DNA from: Burkholderiales bacterium
Lineage (GTDB): Bacteria; Pseudomonadota; Gammaproteobacteria; Burkholderiales; Usitatibacteraceae
Length of the DNA stretch: 16,549 nucleotides
Assembly: GCA_017880705.1 (NCBI GenBank)
Contig: JADGRS010000020.1
Coordinates: 1 to 16,549, forward strand
Direction: 5' to 3'
A model generated the notes under the pieces. It worked only from the letters and a program-made list of their open reading frames with translations. It was not told the origin of the DNA and searched no databases. Every line of letters starts with the position of its first letter. Position 1 is the first letter of the stretch. A program made the position numbers and the translations under genes. Shown here one piece after another: positions 1 to 6,649 of the stretch.

Positions 1-147
1 ACTTTCAACGGCGGCACGCAGACGCTCGCGACCTTCAACGTGAACACCTGGAACGAGAGCTGCCACACGTTCTCGTACAAGAACACCGCGAGCGTCGCGT
101 CGGGGACCTACACCGGGCGCGCCACGTACACGATGAGCGCTCCGTGA
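1..147 (+). CDS. Fimbrial-subunit-like secreted protein, 3' end only
   Basis: Only the last 48 codons are in the window; the gene begins before base 1 and stops at TGA 145-147. The visible part is rich in Thr, Asn, Tyr and Ser, is predicted to be mostly beta strand, has a single Cys (near residue 21 of the fragment), and ends in the pattern SGTYTGRATYTMSAP. That ending resembles the C-terminal strand of secreted pilin-like and spore-coat-U-like subunits, and the minus-strand protein at 3445-3936 ends in a comparable pattern (PGRYTWPVALSLQEP). The stop codon overlaps the GTG start of the next gene by 4 bp, so translation is probably coupled. The downstream genes encode a chaperone and an outer-membrane barrel, which supports a role as an exported surface subunit. 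The reading frame is secure; the subunit role is inferred, and the N-terminal signal peptide cannot be checked here. Confidence 0.7.
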   Translation, partial: TFNGGTQTLATFNVNTWNESCHTFSYKNTASVASGTYTGRATYTMSAP

Positions 148-593
148 GAATTCTCGCGCTGGCCCTCGCCGCGATGCTCGCGGCCAGCGCCCAGGCGGCG
201 ACGTTCCGCGTCGACGATTCGCTCTCGCTGCCGAGCGAGACGACGACCACGATGAAATGGCGCTCGCTCGCGCCCAGTCGCGTGGTGGGCAACGCGGTCG
301 AGGGAACGAACATCGTGACCGTGCGCCTCAATCTCGCGCCGTGGCTCAACCGGACCGGCAAGGTCTACATGGCCCTTCCCGAGCAGCCGATCGGCAAGGT
401 GACGGCGGACTGGACCACGCAGGGCAAGCTCCTTCCCGGAACGCTGCAATCCGGCAACCGCACGCTCGTGTTCGCCGGGCCCATTCGCGTGAGCCTGCTC
501 GAGGACACGATCGTGCTGCGCCTCACCGCCGACGGCCAGCGCCTCGTCGCCCCGCAGCGGCTGCAGTTCTATTTCGAAATCGACCTGGATTGA
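144..593 (+). CDS. Small secreted beta-rich protein of the surface-assembly operon
   Basis: A 149-residue protein from a GTG start that overlaps the preceding stop (GTGA). Residues 1-18 form a clear Sec signal peptide with cleavage after SAQA. The mature part has no Cys, no transmembrane segment and alternating hydrophobic residues typical of beta strands; it ends in an aromatic strand, LQFYFEIDLD. I do not recognise a named family. Its place between a subunit-like gene and a PapD-like chaperone, with 5 bp to the chaperone start, suggests a minor or tip subunit, or an accessory periplasmic factor, of the same surface structure. The GTG start is preferred because it gives the signal peptide at the exact N-terminus and the 4-bp overlap. 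The gene is secure; the function is inferred from context alone. Confidence 0.8.
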   Translation: MRILALALAAMLAASAQAATFRVDDSLSLPSETTTTMKWRSLAPSRVVGNAVEGTNIVTVRLNLAPWLNRTGKVYMALPEQPIGKVTADWTTQGKLLPGTLQSGNRTLVFAGPIRVSLLEDTIVLRLTADGQRLVAPQRLQFYFEIDLD

Positions 594-598
594 GATCT

Positions 599-1402
599 AT
601 GGCTTCGCTTCGCATCCTCGCGCGCGTCGTTTCCTGCGCCGCATTCGTCATGGCGTCGGCGGGCGCACTAGCGCAGGGCTTCGCCGCGCTCGTGTCGCCG
701 CCGCGATTCGAGCTCGCGGGCAAGCCCGGCGACAAGATCCGCGACGTGGTGGAGATCACCAACGCGGGCGCGCAGCCGGCGAAGTACAAACTGCGCACCG
801 CGGATTGGACGTTCTCGAAAGACGCCTCCGTCAGCTTCGACGACTCGCTGAAGCCCGGGAGCTGCCGTCCCTGGGTCGCCATCGAGAGCCGCCAGATCAC
901 CGTGTCCCAGGGAGGCAAGTATCGCTACCGCTTCGAGGTCGCGCCGCCCGCCGACGCGCCCGCCGGCGAGTGCCGCTTCGCGCTCCTCATCGAAGGCGAC
1001 GACCAGCAGGTGCAGACGCCCGGCGGCCCGGCGTTCCCGATCGCGGGAAGGCTCGCGGTGATCGTCTACGTGACGATCGGCACGGCCGAGGCGAACCTCG
1101 AAGTCGTCGCAACGAAGGTCGCGTCGATCAACGGCGAAGACCTTCCCGTCCTGTCGGTGAAGAACTCGGGCAACGCGCACGGTCGCGTCGCCGGGTTCCT
1201 CTCGGGCACCGACGCCGCGGGCAAGAAGCTCGAGTTCACCGCGGCGACCCTGCCGATCCTGCCCGGCGAGACGCGCGACATCTCGCTCGCCATCTATCGC
1301 GAGAAGGACGAGTCGATCAAGGTCGCGTATCCCATCACGATCCGCGGCAAGCTCGAGTGGGGCGGCAAGTCTTCCGCGTTCGAGCAGACCTTCAAAAAGT
1401 AA
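599..1402 (+). CDS. PapD-like periplasmic fimbrial chaperone
   Basis: A 267-residue protein with a signal peptide (about residues 1-26, cleavage after ALAQ). The mature part opens with FAALVSPPRFEL and then DVVEITNAGAQPAKYKL, the pattern of the first immunoglobulin-like domain of pilus chaperones and their wider relatives (a conserved Pro-rich strand, then a strand that binds subunit termini). A second beta domain follows from about residue 160. Cys89 and Cys125 could form a disulfide within the first domain. In the known families such proteins hold unfolded subunits in the periplasm and hand them to an outer-membrane usher. The ATG at 599 follows the previous stop by 5 bp; longer upstream extensions in this frame overlap the previous gene and would lose the signal peptide. 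The next gene starts 3 bp after the stop. The chaperone fold is a fairly confident reading; the exact subfamily is not, and it does not look like a classical gamma-type chaperone. Confidence 0.75.
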   Translation: MASLRILARVVSCAAFVMASAGALAQGFAALVSPPRFELAGKPGDKIRDVVEITNAGAQPAKYKLRTADWTFSKDASVSFDDSLKPGSCRPWVAIESRQITVSQGGKYRYRFEVAPPADAPAGECRFALLIEGDDQQVQTPGGPAFPIAGRLAVIVYVTIGTAEANLEVVATKVASINGEDLPVLSVKNSGNAHGRVAGFLSGTDAAGKKLEFTAATLPILPGETRDISLAIYREKDESIKVAYPITIRGKLEWGGKSSAFEQTFKK

Positions 1403-1405
1403 ATT

Positions 1406-3337
1406 GTGAGAGGGCCTTCGTGGATCATCTGCGCAAGCGCCCTCGCCTCGCTTCCCTGTAGCTGGGCGCAATCGGCGCAATCGCCGGCCAAGGCCGACGA
1501 GCCGCCCGCATACGAAGACAAGCTGATCGACGGGGGAAATCTCGCGGCGCTCCCGCCCGACGAGGGCGCGGTGTCGTACAACCCCGTGGGGCTTCCCCGC
1601 GAATGGCGGGTCGACGGATTCGCGAGCCGCCTCGACCAGGGCGGGACCATCCGCCACGAGAACGGCATGGTGTTGAGCGCGCGCCTCGAGACGCTCGAGT
1701 ACGGCGCCTACACGCTCGACGCCACGGTGCGCGGCGGCGGAAGCAACAGCGTCGTCACGATCTTCCAGCGCGGGCTCCCGTTCGACAACGGCTGGAAGGC
1801 GAACAACGGCCTGGGCATGCTCAACACGCCCGCGATCGACCTGAGCCGCCAGCAATACCGCTTCTATCTCCCGACGTTTCCGATCGCGGGCCTCGAGACG
1901 GAGTGGATCCGCAACGGCAACCTGCAGCTGCAGGCGAGCGTGGGCTCGCCGGGCATCTACAGCGGGCTTCGCGTCGCGGGATTCACGCGCCTCGACGGCA
2001 CCATCGCCACGGCCGGCGCCCAGTGGGTCCCGGCTCCCGGCGTGCAGGCGGGAATCCAGGTGGCCGACGCGCACGGCGTTCGCAGCGGCCTGGATGCGGC
2101 GGATCCGCTCACCACCGCGCGTACCTGGTACGGCGCCCTCGCATTGCAGGATGGCCCCAATGAACGCGTGCAGTTCAACGTCCTCGACAGCCAGGCGAAC
2201 GAGGGGCGCCACAATCTCGGTGTGTGGTTCGACGCCGAGGCGCGCGACGGGCGCTATCGCCAGAATTTCGGCGCCTTTCGCTTCGAGCCCGACATGTTCT
2301 GGGGATACACGCCGATCAACCGCGATCTCCTCGGCGGCTACTACCGCATCAACTACCAGAGCCAGCAGTGGATCTGGGCGCTGGGGCTCGACAGCGTGAC
2401 CTCGGTGACCTCCTCGGGCGCGAGCGGCCTCTTCGGAACCGGCAACGTGCGCTACCAGTTCGACACGACCCTGGGCGCGGGCGGCGGCGCGACGCTGCGC
2501 CACTCGGGAACCGATGCGAGCGCGGTGTACGGCTTCGTCGACAAGAAGAGCTTCCTCGGCACGACGCGCGTGCAGGTCGATCTCGTCGACGCGCAGGATT
2601 CCCACGGCGCGCAGGTCACGGTGGATCACGCGTGGCCCACGAAAGTGGGGCTGCGGCTCAGCACCGCGCTTTCGTTCTCGCGCGAGACCGACTCCGGCGT
2701 GCGCACGACGCGATCGAGCTTCGCGGCGTTCGGCGGCATCGACCTGACCAACAATCTTTCCATCGAGGGCAACGTGCGCTGGAGCGTCGATCGAGAGACG
2801 GCGCGCACCACGGGCACCTACGCGAACGTGGCGCTGTCGTGGCGCATCTCGCCGCGCTGGTCGCTCGTCGGGAGCTACTACGACAATCGCAGCGAGACGC
2901 AGACCTTCGCGACGATCGCGCCGCTGGTGCCGGTCGACGCGCTGCTGCCGACGCCGCGCGATCGCGCGATCTTCGTCACGCTGCGCTACGAGGACCACGC
3001 GGGCACTCCGGTCGCCCCGCTCGGCGGCGCCCCGGGCTCGGGAGCGGGGACCGTCGTGGGCTACATCTGGTACGACGCGAACGACGACGGGCGGCGCGGC
3101 GCCAACGAAACCGGCGCCGCCAACGTGACGGTGCTCCTCGACGCAAAATTCGCGGCGCGCACCAACAACGACGGCAAGTTCGAGTTCCCCTTCGTTTCCG
3201 CGGGCCCGCACGCGATCGTCGTCGTACCCGACAACCTCGCGCTGCCCTACGCGATCGACGGCGAAGGCCGCCGCGAAGTCAGCGTACGCACGCGCGAGAC
3301 CACCTCGATAGACATCCCCGCCACCAAGCCGCGGTAA
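1406..3337 (+). CDS. Outer-membrane usher-like beta-barrel with C-terminal SdrD-B/Cna-B-like domain
   Basis: A 643-residue protein from a GTG start 3 bp after the chaperone stop. The N-terminus is a signal peptide (cleavage near residue 21, SWA|Q). Residues about 60-540 are repeated amphipathic beta strands with many Tyr, Trp, Gly and Asn, as in a large outer-membrane barrel; phrases such as GGYYRINYQSQQWIWALGLD and NLSIEGNVRWSVDRE are typical. Residues about 549-640 are a separate domain beginning VVGYIWYDANDDGRRGANETG, which matches the W-D-N-G-E signature of SdrD-B/Cna-B-like beta sandwiches and may bind Ca2+ at the Asp/Asn cluster. Position after a chaperone gene suggests it exports the subunits coded around it. 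It is shorter than classical FimD/PapC ushers (usually above 800 residues), and I cannot identify a plug domain. An alternative is a structural porin or adhesin with no export role. A 40-bp inverted repeat starts 3 bp after the stop. Confidence 0.7.
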   Translation: MRGPSWIICASALASLPCSWAQSAQSPAKADEPPAYEDKLIDGGNLAALPPDEGAVSYNPVGLPREWRVDGFASRLDQGGTIRHENGMVLSARLETLEYGAYTLDATVRGGGSNSVVTIFQRGLPFDNGWKANNGLGMLNTPAIDLSRQQYRFYLPTFPIAGLETEWIRNGNLQLQASVGSPGIYSGLRVAGFTRLDGTIATAGAQWVPAPGVQAGIQVADAHGVRSGLDAADPLTTARTWYGALALQDGPNERVQFNVLDSQANEGRHNLGVWFDAEARDGRYRQNFGAFRFEPDMFWGYTPINRDLLGGYYRINYQSQQWIWALGLDSVTSVTSSGASGLFGTGNVRYQFDTTLGAGGGATLRHSGTDASAVYGFVDKKSFLGTTRVQVDLVDAQDSHGAQVTVDHAWPTKVGLRLSTALSFSRETDSGVRTTRSSFAAFGGIDLTNNLSIEGNVRWSVDRETARTTGTYANVALSWRISPRWSLVGSYYDNRSETQTFATIAPLVPVDALLPTPRDRAIFVTLRYEDHAGTPVAPLGGAPGSGAGTVVGYIWYDANDDGRRGANETGAANVTVLLDAKFAARTNNDGKFEFPFVSAGPHAIVVVPDNLALPYAIDGEGRREVSVRTRETTSIDIPATKPR

Positions 3338-3339
3338 AA

Positions 3340-3440
3340 ACTGGTGTCGGACTAAAAATTCGTGTCAGGTACGAATTTTCGAGGAGCGACTCCGTCTCCA
3401 AAAATTCGTACCTGACACGAATTTTTAGTCCGACACCAGT
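3340..3440. repeat. Perfect 40-bp inverted repeat with 21-nt loop
   Basis: Bases 3340-3379 are the exact reverse complement of 3401-3440, separated by 3380-3400. The arms carry the core GTGTCAGGTACGAATTTT, shared with the repeats at 4068-4140 and 12446-12531. The element fills the gap between the convergent barrel gene (stop at 3337) and the subunit gene (stop at 3445), so transcripts from both sides would fold into a very strong hairpin that could end or protect both messages. The loop holds a small GGAG/CTCC stem of its own. The T/A-rich arms and the sequence similarity to other intergenic sites mark it as a dispersed repeat element (REP- or MITE-like) rather than an ordinary terminator; no transposase is encoded in it. 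Confidence 0.9.
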
Positions 3441-3444
3441 GTTC

Positions 3445-3936
3445 TCAGGGCTCCTGCAACGAGAGCGCGACGGGCCAGGTGTAGCGGCCGGGAACTGCGT
3501 CGGCAGCGAGCTGCAGCTCATAGGCGACGGGCAGGGGTTGCGGGCGCGGGCGGCCCACCATTGTCGGCATGTGGACGATCGCGGGAGCGCCGATGGCTTG
3601 CACGGTCGCGGGAAGTCCCGCGATGCGCACGGCGGTGAAGACCGCGCTCACCAGCTCCGCGCGCAGGTTGAAGCCGGAGCGATCGTTCACCAGCAGGTCG
3701 ATGCTCGGGCCGCTCACAGTGATCGAACCGCGCGCGATGTCCTCGGCGCTGACGTCGAGCGCCGCGGGATGCGCGATGAGGCGCATCTGCATCACCCTGG
3801 GAATCGAGATCGCAACGTCGATCGAGGCGTGGGCCGCGAGGGCTCCGGCCCCGGATACCGTGTCGCTGGCCGCGAACGCGAGCTGCGCCAGCGGTAGTGC
3901 GATCCCGGCCGTGATGATCCTCACGCACGCCGACAT
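3445..3936 (-). CDS. Secreted subunit-like protein, convergent to the barrel gene
   Basis: A 163-residue protein. I chose the ATG at 3936 because it places a clean signal peptide at the very N-terminus (residues 1-23, cleavage after LAFA or FAA) and follows an AGAGGG stretch closely; an ATG 17 codons upstream (3987) would bury the signal. The mature part has no Cys and alternates hydrophobic and polar residues as in beta strands, with a conserved-looking segment ASIDVAISIPRVMQMRL (about 37-53) and a C-terminal strand PGRYTWPVALSLQEP resembling the end of the subunit-like gene at 1-147. It is therefore probably another exported structural subunit of the same surface system, but no named family was recognised with confidence. 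It runs opposite to the operon and is bracketed by related repeats at 3340-3440 and 4068-4140, so it may have its own expression and its own history. Confidence 0.7.
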   Translation of the reverse strand: MSACVRIITAGIALPLAQLAFAASDTVSGAGALAAHASIDVAISIPRVMQMRLIAHPAALDVSAEDIARGSITVSGPSIDLLVNDRSGFNLRAELVSAVFTAVRIAGLPATVQAIGAPAIVHMPTMVGRPRPQPLPVAYELQLAADAVPGRYTWPVALSLQEP

Positions 3937-4067
3937 GACCCTCTTGTCGGCGGTGCGGCAGGAACCCCCAGCACGGTCCTGAGCCATCGGGCGAGTCTCG
4001 ACCAGGCAGAACGGCCGATTCTCTGCTCATTTCCGGTTTGCCGCTAGGGGCGGGCCCTCAGGCCCCG

Positions 4068-4140
4068 ATTCGCACCTCCAATTCGTACCTTCTAATTCGT
4101 ACCTGACACGAATTTTTAATCCGTACCTGACACGAATTCC
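4068..4140. repeat. Degenerate tandem cluster of the TACCTGACAC repeat
   Basis: Four successive units start with ATTCG or ATCCG followed by (T/C)ACCT: 4068-4080, 4081-4094, 4095-4118 and 4119-4140. The last two carry the full core TACCTGACACGAATT. Bases 4094-4123 match 3403-3432 of the inverted repeat upstream at 29 of 30 positions, so the two sites share recent ancestry. The units are direct repeats; each full unit also has a short internal ATTCG/CGAAT symmetry. The cluster lies between the start of the minus-strand subunit gene and the end of the 74-residue gene at 4145, which stops 5 bp beyond it. Confidence 0.8.
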
Positions 4141-4144
4141 CAGG

Positions 4145-4369
4145 TCAGCGGTGCGCGAGGCGGGTCGCGATGCGGGCGACGTTGTTGCGCGATTCGCGGC
4201 GGCGATCGATGAGGATGGGCGCCGGGGCGGGCGGCTGCTTCAGTGCGTTCCAGCAGTCGGCGAGGAACTCGGCGAGGGCGCTCGAAACCACGACGGCGCC
4301 CACGAGGCCTGCATCGCGTATCTGCTTCTCGACCGGAGCGTAGTCCGGGTAACGGGTCCTGAAATCCAT
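4145..4369 (-). CDS. 74-residue protein of unknown function
   Basis: The ATG at 4369 is preceded by a near-perfect Shine-Dalgarno AAGGAGG (4377-4383 on the minus strand, 7-nt spacing), which is the best ribosome binding site in the window and the main reason to call this gene. The product has a charged N-terminus (MDFRTRYPDY, then VEKQIRDAG), a short hydrophobic stretch at about 21-37 containing GAVVVSS, one Cys at 39, a Pro/Ala-rich hinge (45-52) and a strongly basic tail (55-74). The hydrophobic stretch is too interrupted to call a membrane span with confidence. No family was recognised. It lies 112 bp downstream of the MarR gene on the same strand; a 7-bp palindrome at 4405-4421 sits in that gap and could control it. 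Codon use is like its neighbours. Confidence 0.7.
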   Translation of the reverse strand: MDFRTRYPDYAPVEKQIRDAGLVGAVVVSSALAEFLADCWNALKQPPAPAPILIDRRRESRNNVARIATRLAHR

Positions 4370-4376
4370 GGTGAAT

Positions 4377-4383
4377 CCTCCTT
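4377..4383 (-). promoter_or_regulatory. Strong ribosome binding site of the 74-residue gene
   Basis: The minus strand reads AAGGAGG, seven bases before the ATG at 4369. It fixes the start and suggests efficient translation, in contrast with most genes here, which have weak or no visible Shine-Dalgarno sequences. Confidence 0.7.
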
Positions 4384-4404
4384 GCAGGATCCACGATAGG
4401 CTTG

Positions 4405-4421
4405 TTGCTGCACCGCAGCAA
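4405..4421. promoter_or_regulatory. 17-bp palindrome upstream of the 74-residue gene
   Basis: TTGCTGC, three bases, then GCAGCAA form a perfect 7-bp inverted repeat 35 to 52 bases upstream of the start at 4369. Its size and TTGC/GCAA ends would suit a MarR-type dimeric operator, and a MarR gene is next door, but it could equally be a small mRNA hairpin. Binding is inference. Confidence 0.35.
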
Positions 4422-4481
4422 ACGATAAGAATTCCGCCGATGGAGCAATAAAAGGGCGGTGTCGCGCGGGCGCGCGCAGGC

Positions 4482-4952
4482 TCAGGCGGCGTGCTTCTTC
4501 GCGCGGGTGGCGAGGTGGCGCGTTCCCGCGACGAGCGTGCGGAAGCGGCCGGCGCCGAGTATCGCGGACATCTCGCGCTGCGCGAGCTGCCAGTGCGGGA
4601 TCGCGAGCGCGAACGCCTTCCTGCCCGAGGGCGTCGCGAGCACTTCCTTCACGCGCGCGTCGCTTCCGGTCTCGACGCGCAGCAACCCCTTGGCGCGCAT
4701 CGACGCGACGTTCCGGGTGACGGTGCTCTTCTCCATCATGAGGAGCTCGCCGATGCGCTGCATCGAAAGGCGCTCGGCCGAGAGCACGCACCAGAGCACG
4801 TTCAGCTGCGCGGAGGACAGTCCCGCGGCCGCGAGGCGCTCGTCGTAAGCGGCGGTCACGACGCGCGTGGCGAGGCGCAGGTTGCCGCAAAGGCAATCGA
4901 AGCCGTGATGGCGATAGCGATCGACCGCGTTGCGGGTGGCTTTGGGCTGCAT
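4482..4952 (-). CDS. MarR-family transcriptional regulator
   Basis: A 156-residue protein with the MarR winged-helix layout: an N-terminal dimerisation helix containing CLCGNLRLATRVVTAAYDERLAAAGL (Cys20, Cys22), the wHTH at about 46-108 with LSMQRIGELLMMEKSTVTRNVASMRAKGLL as recognition helices, and a wing with ETGSDARVKEVLATPSGR. The C-terminal helices complete the dimer interface. Members usually repress nearby or divergent genes and release DNA on binding aromatic or other small ligands; the Cys-X-Cys pair and Cys55 could make this one redox-sensitive, which is a guess. The ATG at 4952 is preferred; a TTG six codons upstream (4970) is the alternative. The next gene upstream on the same strand is the FAD monooxygenase, 170 bp away, a plausible target together with the 74-residue gene. 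Confidence 0.88.
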   Translation of the reverse strand: MQPKATRNAVDRYRHHGFDCLCGNLRLATRVVTAAYDERLAAAGLSSAQLNVLWCVLSAERLSMQRIGELLMMEKSTVTRNVASMRAKGLLRVETGSDARVKEVLATPSGRKAFALAIPHWQLAQREMSAILGAGRFRTLVAGTRHLATRAKKHAA

Positions 4953-5122
4953 AGACCGCCAACTTAGCAAAAAATGGTTGCGAATACAACTTCCTGCCGC
5001 GCCCGAGGTAATCCATCGCTCGGGCCACTCGTATCCGCGCTACGGCCGTTACGAGCACGTTTCCGCGCATCGCGACCGGCATGGCGATCACCGACGCTAG
5101 AGCCCGGCTCGGGCGCGGGCTT
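4953..5122. other. Intergenic gap between the monooxygenase and MarR genes
   Basis: This 170-bp gap has no credible gene. It holds the candidate operator at 4977-4990 and a GCCCG/CGGGC hairpin near 5102-5114 that lacks a following T run on either strand, so it is not a convincing terminator. The regulator's promoter must lie here. Confidence 0.5.
4977..4990. promoter_or_regulatory. Candidate MarR operator
   Basis: GTTG, six bases (CGAATA), then CAAC form an inverted repeat 25 to 38 bp upstream of the regulator's start, the usual place for autoregulation by MarR proteins. A weak promoter could overlap it on the minus strand (TTGTAT at 4984-4989 and TAAGTT at 4961-4966, 17 bp apart). The half-sites are short, so chance is possible. 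Confidence 0.25.
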
Positions 5123-6649
5123 TCATCCCCGCGCCACGAGATCGGCGCTCACTGGATCCGCAGCGGGGTGCGTCATTCCCGCGGAGGCGACGTAGCCGTC
5201 GGGGCGAACGAGGTACACGGCGTTGCGCGCGAGACCCGCGCGCTCCATCGCCTCGCGCCAGCGAAACACGTGGAGGCCGAATTTCTTCGCCTCGCAGTAG
5301 CGCGCAAGCTCCTCGGTGCGCTCGCCATAGACGTGGACCTGCCACGCGAGCGATCGCAGCGGCTCGAAGTTGTCGCGAAGTCCATCCGACGCGTCGAGCT
5401 GCACCCAGGGCAAGCGATCGCCGCCGTGCACCTTGCCCGCGACACCGGCGCTGAGAGCGCAACCCCGGTAGCTCACGTTCGTCTGCGAAATGGTGCGGAA
5501 CATGAGCCGCCGCCCCATCCGCGACGAGGCCACGGCGCGGACCACGTGGGGCGCGATGCGCAAGCGCACGAAGCGCGCTAGCGGCCCATTGCGCATCACG
5601 AAGGTGAATGCGCGGTCCGTCGTCGCGACCAGCCGCTCGGCGAAAGCGCGGCGCTCGCATTCGTAGGTATCGAGCACCTTCGCGTCCGCGCCGCCTTCGA
5701 GGACCCACGCGAGCTTCCAGGCGAGGTTGATCGCATCGCCGATCCCGGTGTTCATGCCCTGGCCGCCGACGGGGCTGTGGACGTGCGCGGCATCGCCCAG
5801 CAGGAAAGCGCGTCCCGCGCGAAACGCGTTGGCGACGCGATGGTGGACGTGGTACGTGGAGAACCAATGGACCTTCGTGACCTCGAGGCCCATGCCCTCG
5901 ACGACATCCTTGCTCACGCCTTCCCACGCGATCGTCCTGCCCTGCCCCACCGCGGAATCCTTCACGGTCCCGACGAGCCGCGCATGGCCGGGCTCGATCA
6001 GAGGAAACACGAGGAGGAAATCGGCGGTGTCGAACGCGATGTTCACCTCGCGGTTCATCACCGGGCCGGCCGCCGTCACGTCCGCCACGTAAAACATATG
6101 GTCGTAGGTGCCTCCGGGAAATCCGGCCTTGATCGTTTCCCGGACGATCGAATGCGCGCCGTCGCAGCCCGCGAGGTACGCCGCCTCGACGACTTCCTCG
6201 GTCCCGTCGGCGCGGCGAAGCCGGGCGCGCACGCCGCCGCCGTCTTGCTCGAAGCCCGCGAGCTCGGTGCGCCGCTCGACCTTCACGCCGAGCGCCTCGA
6301 GCTTCGCCACCAGGAATTTCTCGTGGGCATCCTGCGGGTAGACGAGCGCGAAGGGAAAGGGGCTGATGCCCTTCCCCATCTCGCCGAACGCCGCGCGCGC
6401 CGCCTTCCGGCCCGCGATCCACATGTTCGCCGCCGCCATCGGAATACCCTGCGCGACGATCTCCTGCGCAATTCCGATCTGGTCGTATTGCTCGAGGATG
6501 CGCGCCTGGACCACGATCGCGCGCGAGGTGGTGCCCGCCTCCGCGGCCTTGTCGACGACGCGCACGCGCACGCCGAGCTTCGCGAGCCACAGCGCGAGCA
6601 CGAGCCCCGTGGGTCCCGCGCCGGCCACCAGCACTTGCGCATCGTTCAT
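5123..6649 (-). CDS. FAD-dependent aromatic-type monooxygenase (PheA/TfdB family)
   Basis: A 508-residue flavoprotein hydroxylase of the class A group, which uses NAD(P)H and O2 to hydroxylate phenolic or related compounds in the cytoplasm. Visible motifs are the FAD-binding Rossmann GAGPTG at 10-15, the DG motif at GCDGAHSIVRE (161-171), which contacts FAD and NAD(P)H, and the GD motif at LLGDAAHVHSPVGGQGMNTGIGDA (284-306). The length is shorter than phenol hydroxylase (about 650) but usual for MhpA/TetX-like members. The start is the ATG at 6649, immediately before the VLVAGAGP strand. It is divergent from the FadB-like gene with a 52-bp shared gap, and a MarR gene lies downstream. It probably oxygenates the substrate, or an intermediate, of the surrounding CoA pathway. 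The family is secure; the substrate cannot be named from sequence. Confidence 0.9.
   Translation of the reverse strand: MNDAQVLVAGAGPTGLVLALWLAKLGVRVRVVDKAAEAGTTSRAIVVQARILEQYDQIGIAQEIVAQGIPMAAANMWIAGRKAARAAFGEMGKGISPFPFALVYPQDAHEKFLVAKLEALGVKVERRTELAGFEQDGGGVRARLRRADGTEEVVEAAYLAGCDGAHSIVRETIKAGFPGGTYDHMFYVADVTAAGPVMNREVNIAFDTADFLLVFPLIEPGHARLVGTVKDSAVGQGRTIAWEGVSKDVVEGMGLEVTKVHWFSTYHVHHRVANAFRAGRAFLLGDAAHVHSPVGGQGMNTGIGDAINLAWKLAWVLEGGADAKVLDTYECERRAFAERLVATTDRAFTFVMRNGPLARFVRLRIAPHVVRAVASSRMGRRLMFRTISQTNVSYRGCALSAGVAGKVHGGDRLPWVQLDASDGLRDNFEPLRSLAWQVHVYGERTEELARYCEAKKFGLHVFRWREAMERAGLARNAVYLVRPDGYVASAGMTHPAADPVSADLVARG

Noticed and set aside
668..3211. An 847-codon open frame on the minus strand opposite the chaperone and barrel genes
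   Set aside because: Its product is dominated by Arg, Ala, His and Gly with no domain, as expected opposite a GC-rich gene; the plus-strand genes have signal peptides, tight spacing and a recognisable fold.
4052..4066. GGGCC/GGCCC hairpin upstream of the tandem repeat cluster
   Set aside because: A 5-bp GC stem in GC-rich DNA is expected by chance, and nothing around it suggests a terminator or operator.
4068..4140. A CRISPR array in the repeated TACCTGACAC units
   Set aside because: The units are adjacent or 14-24 bp apart without unique spacers of constant length, and no cas gene is present.
5102..5114. GCCCG/CGGGC hairpin after the monooxygenase stop as a terminator
   Set aside because: The stem is only 5 bp and no T run follows on the relevant strand.
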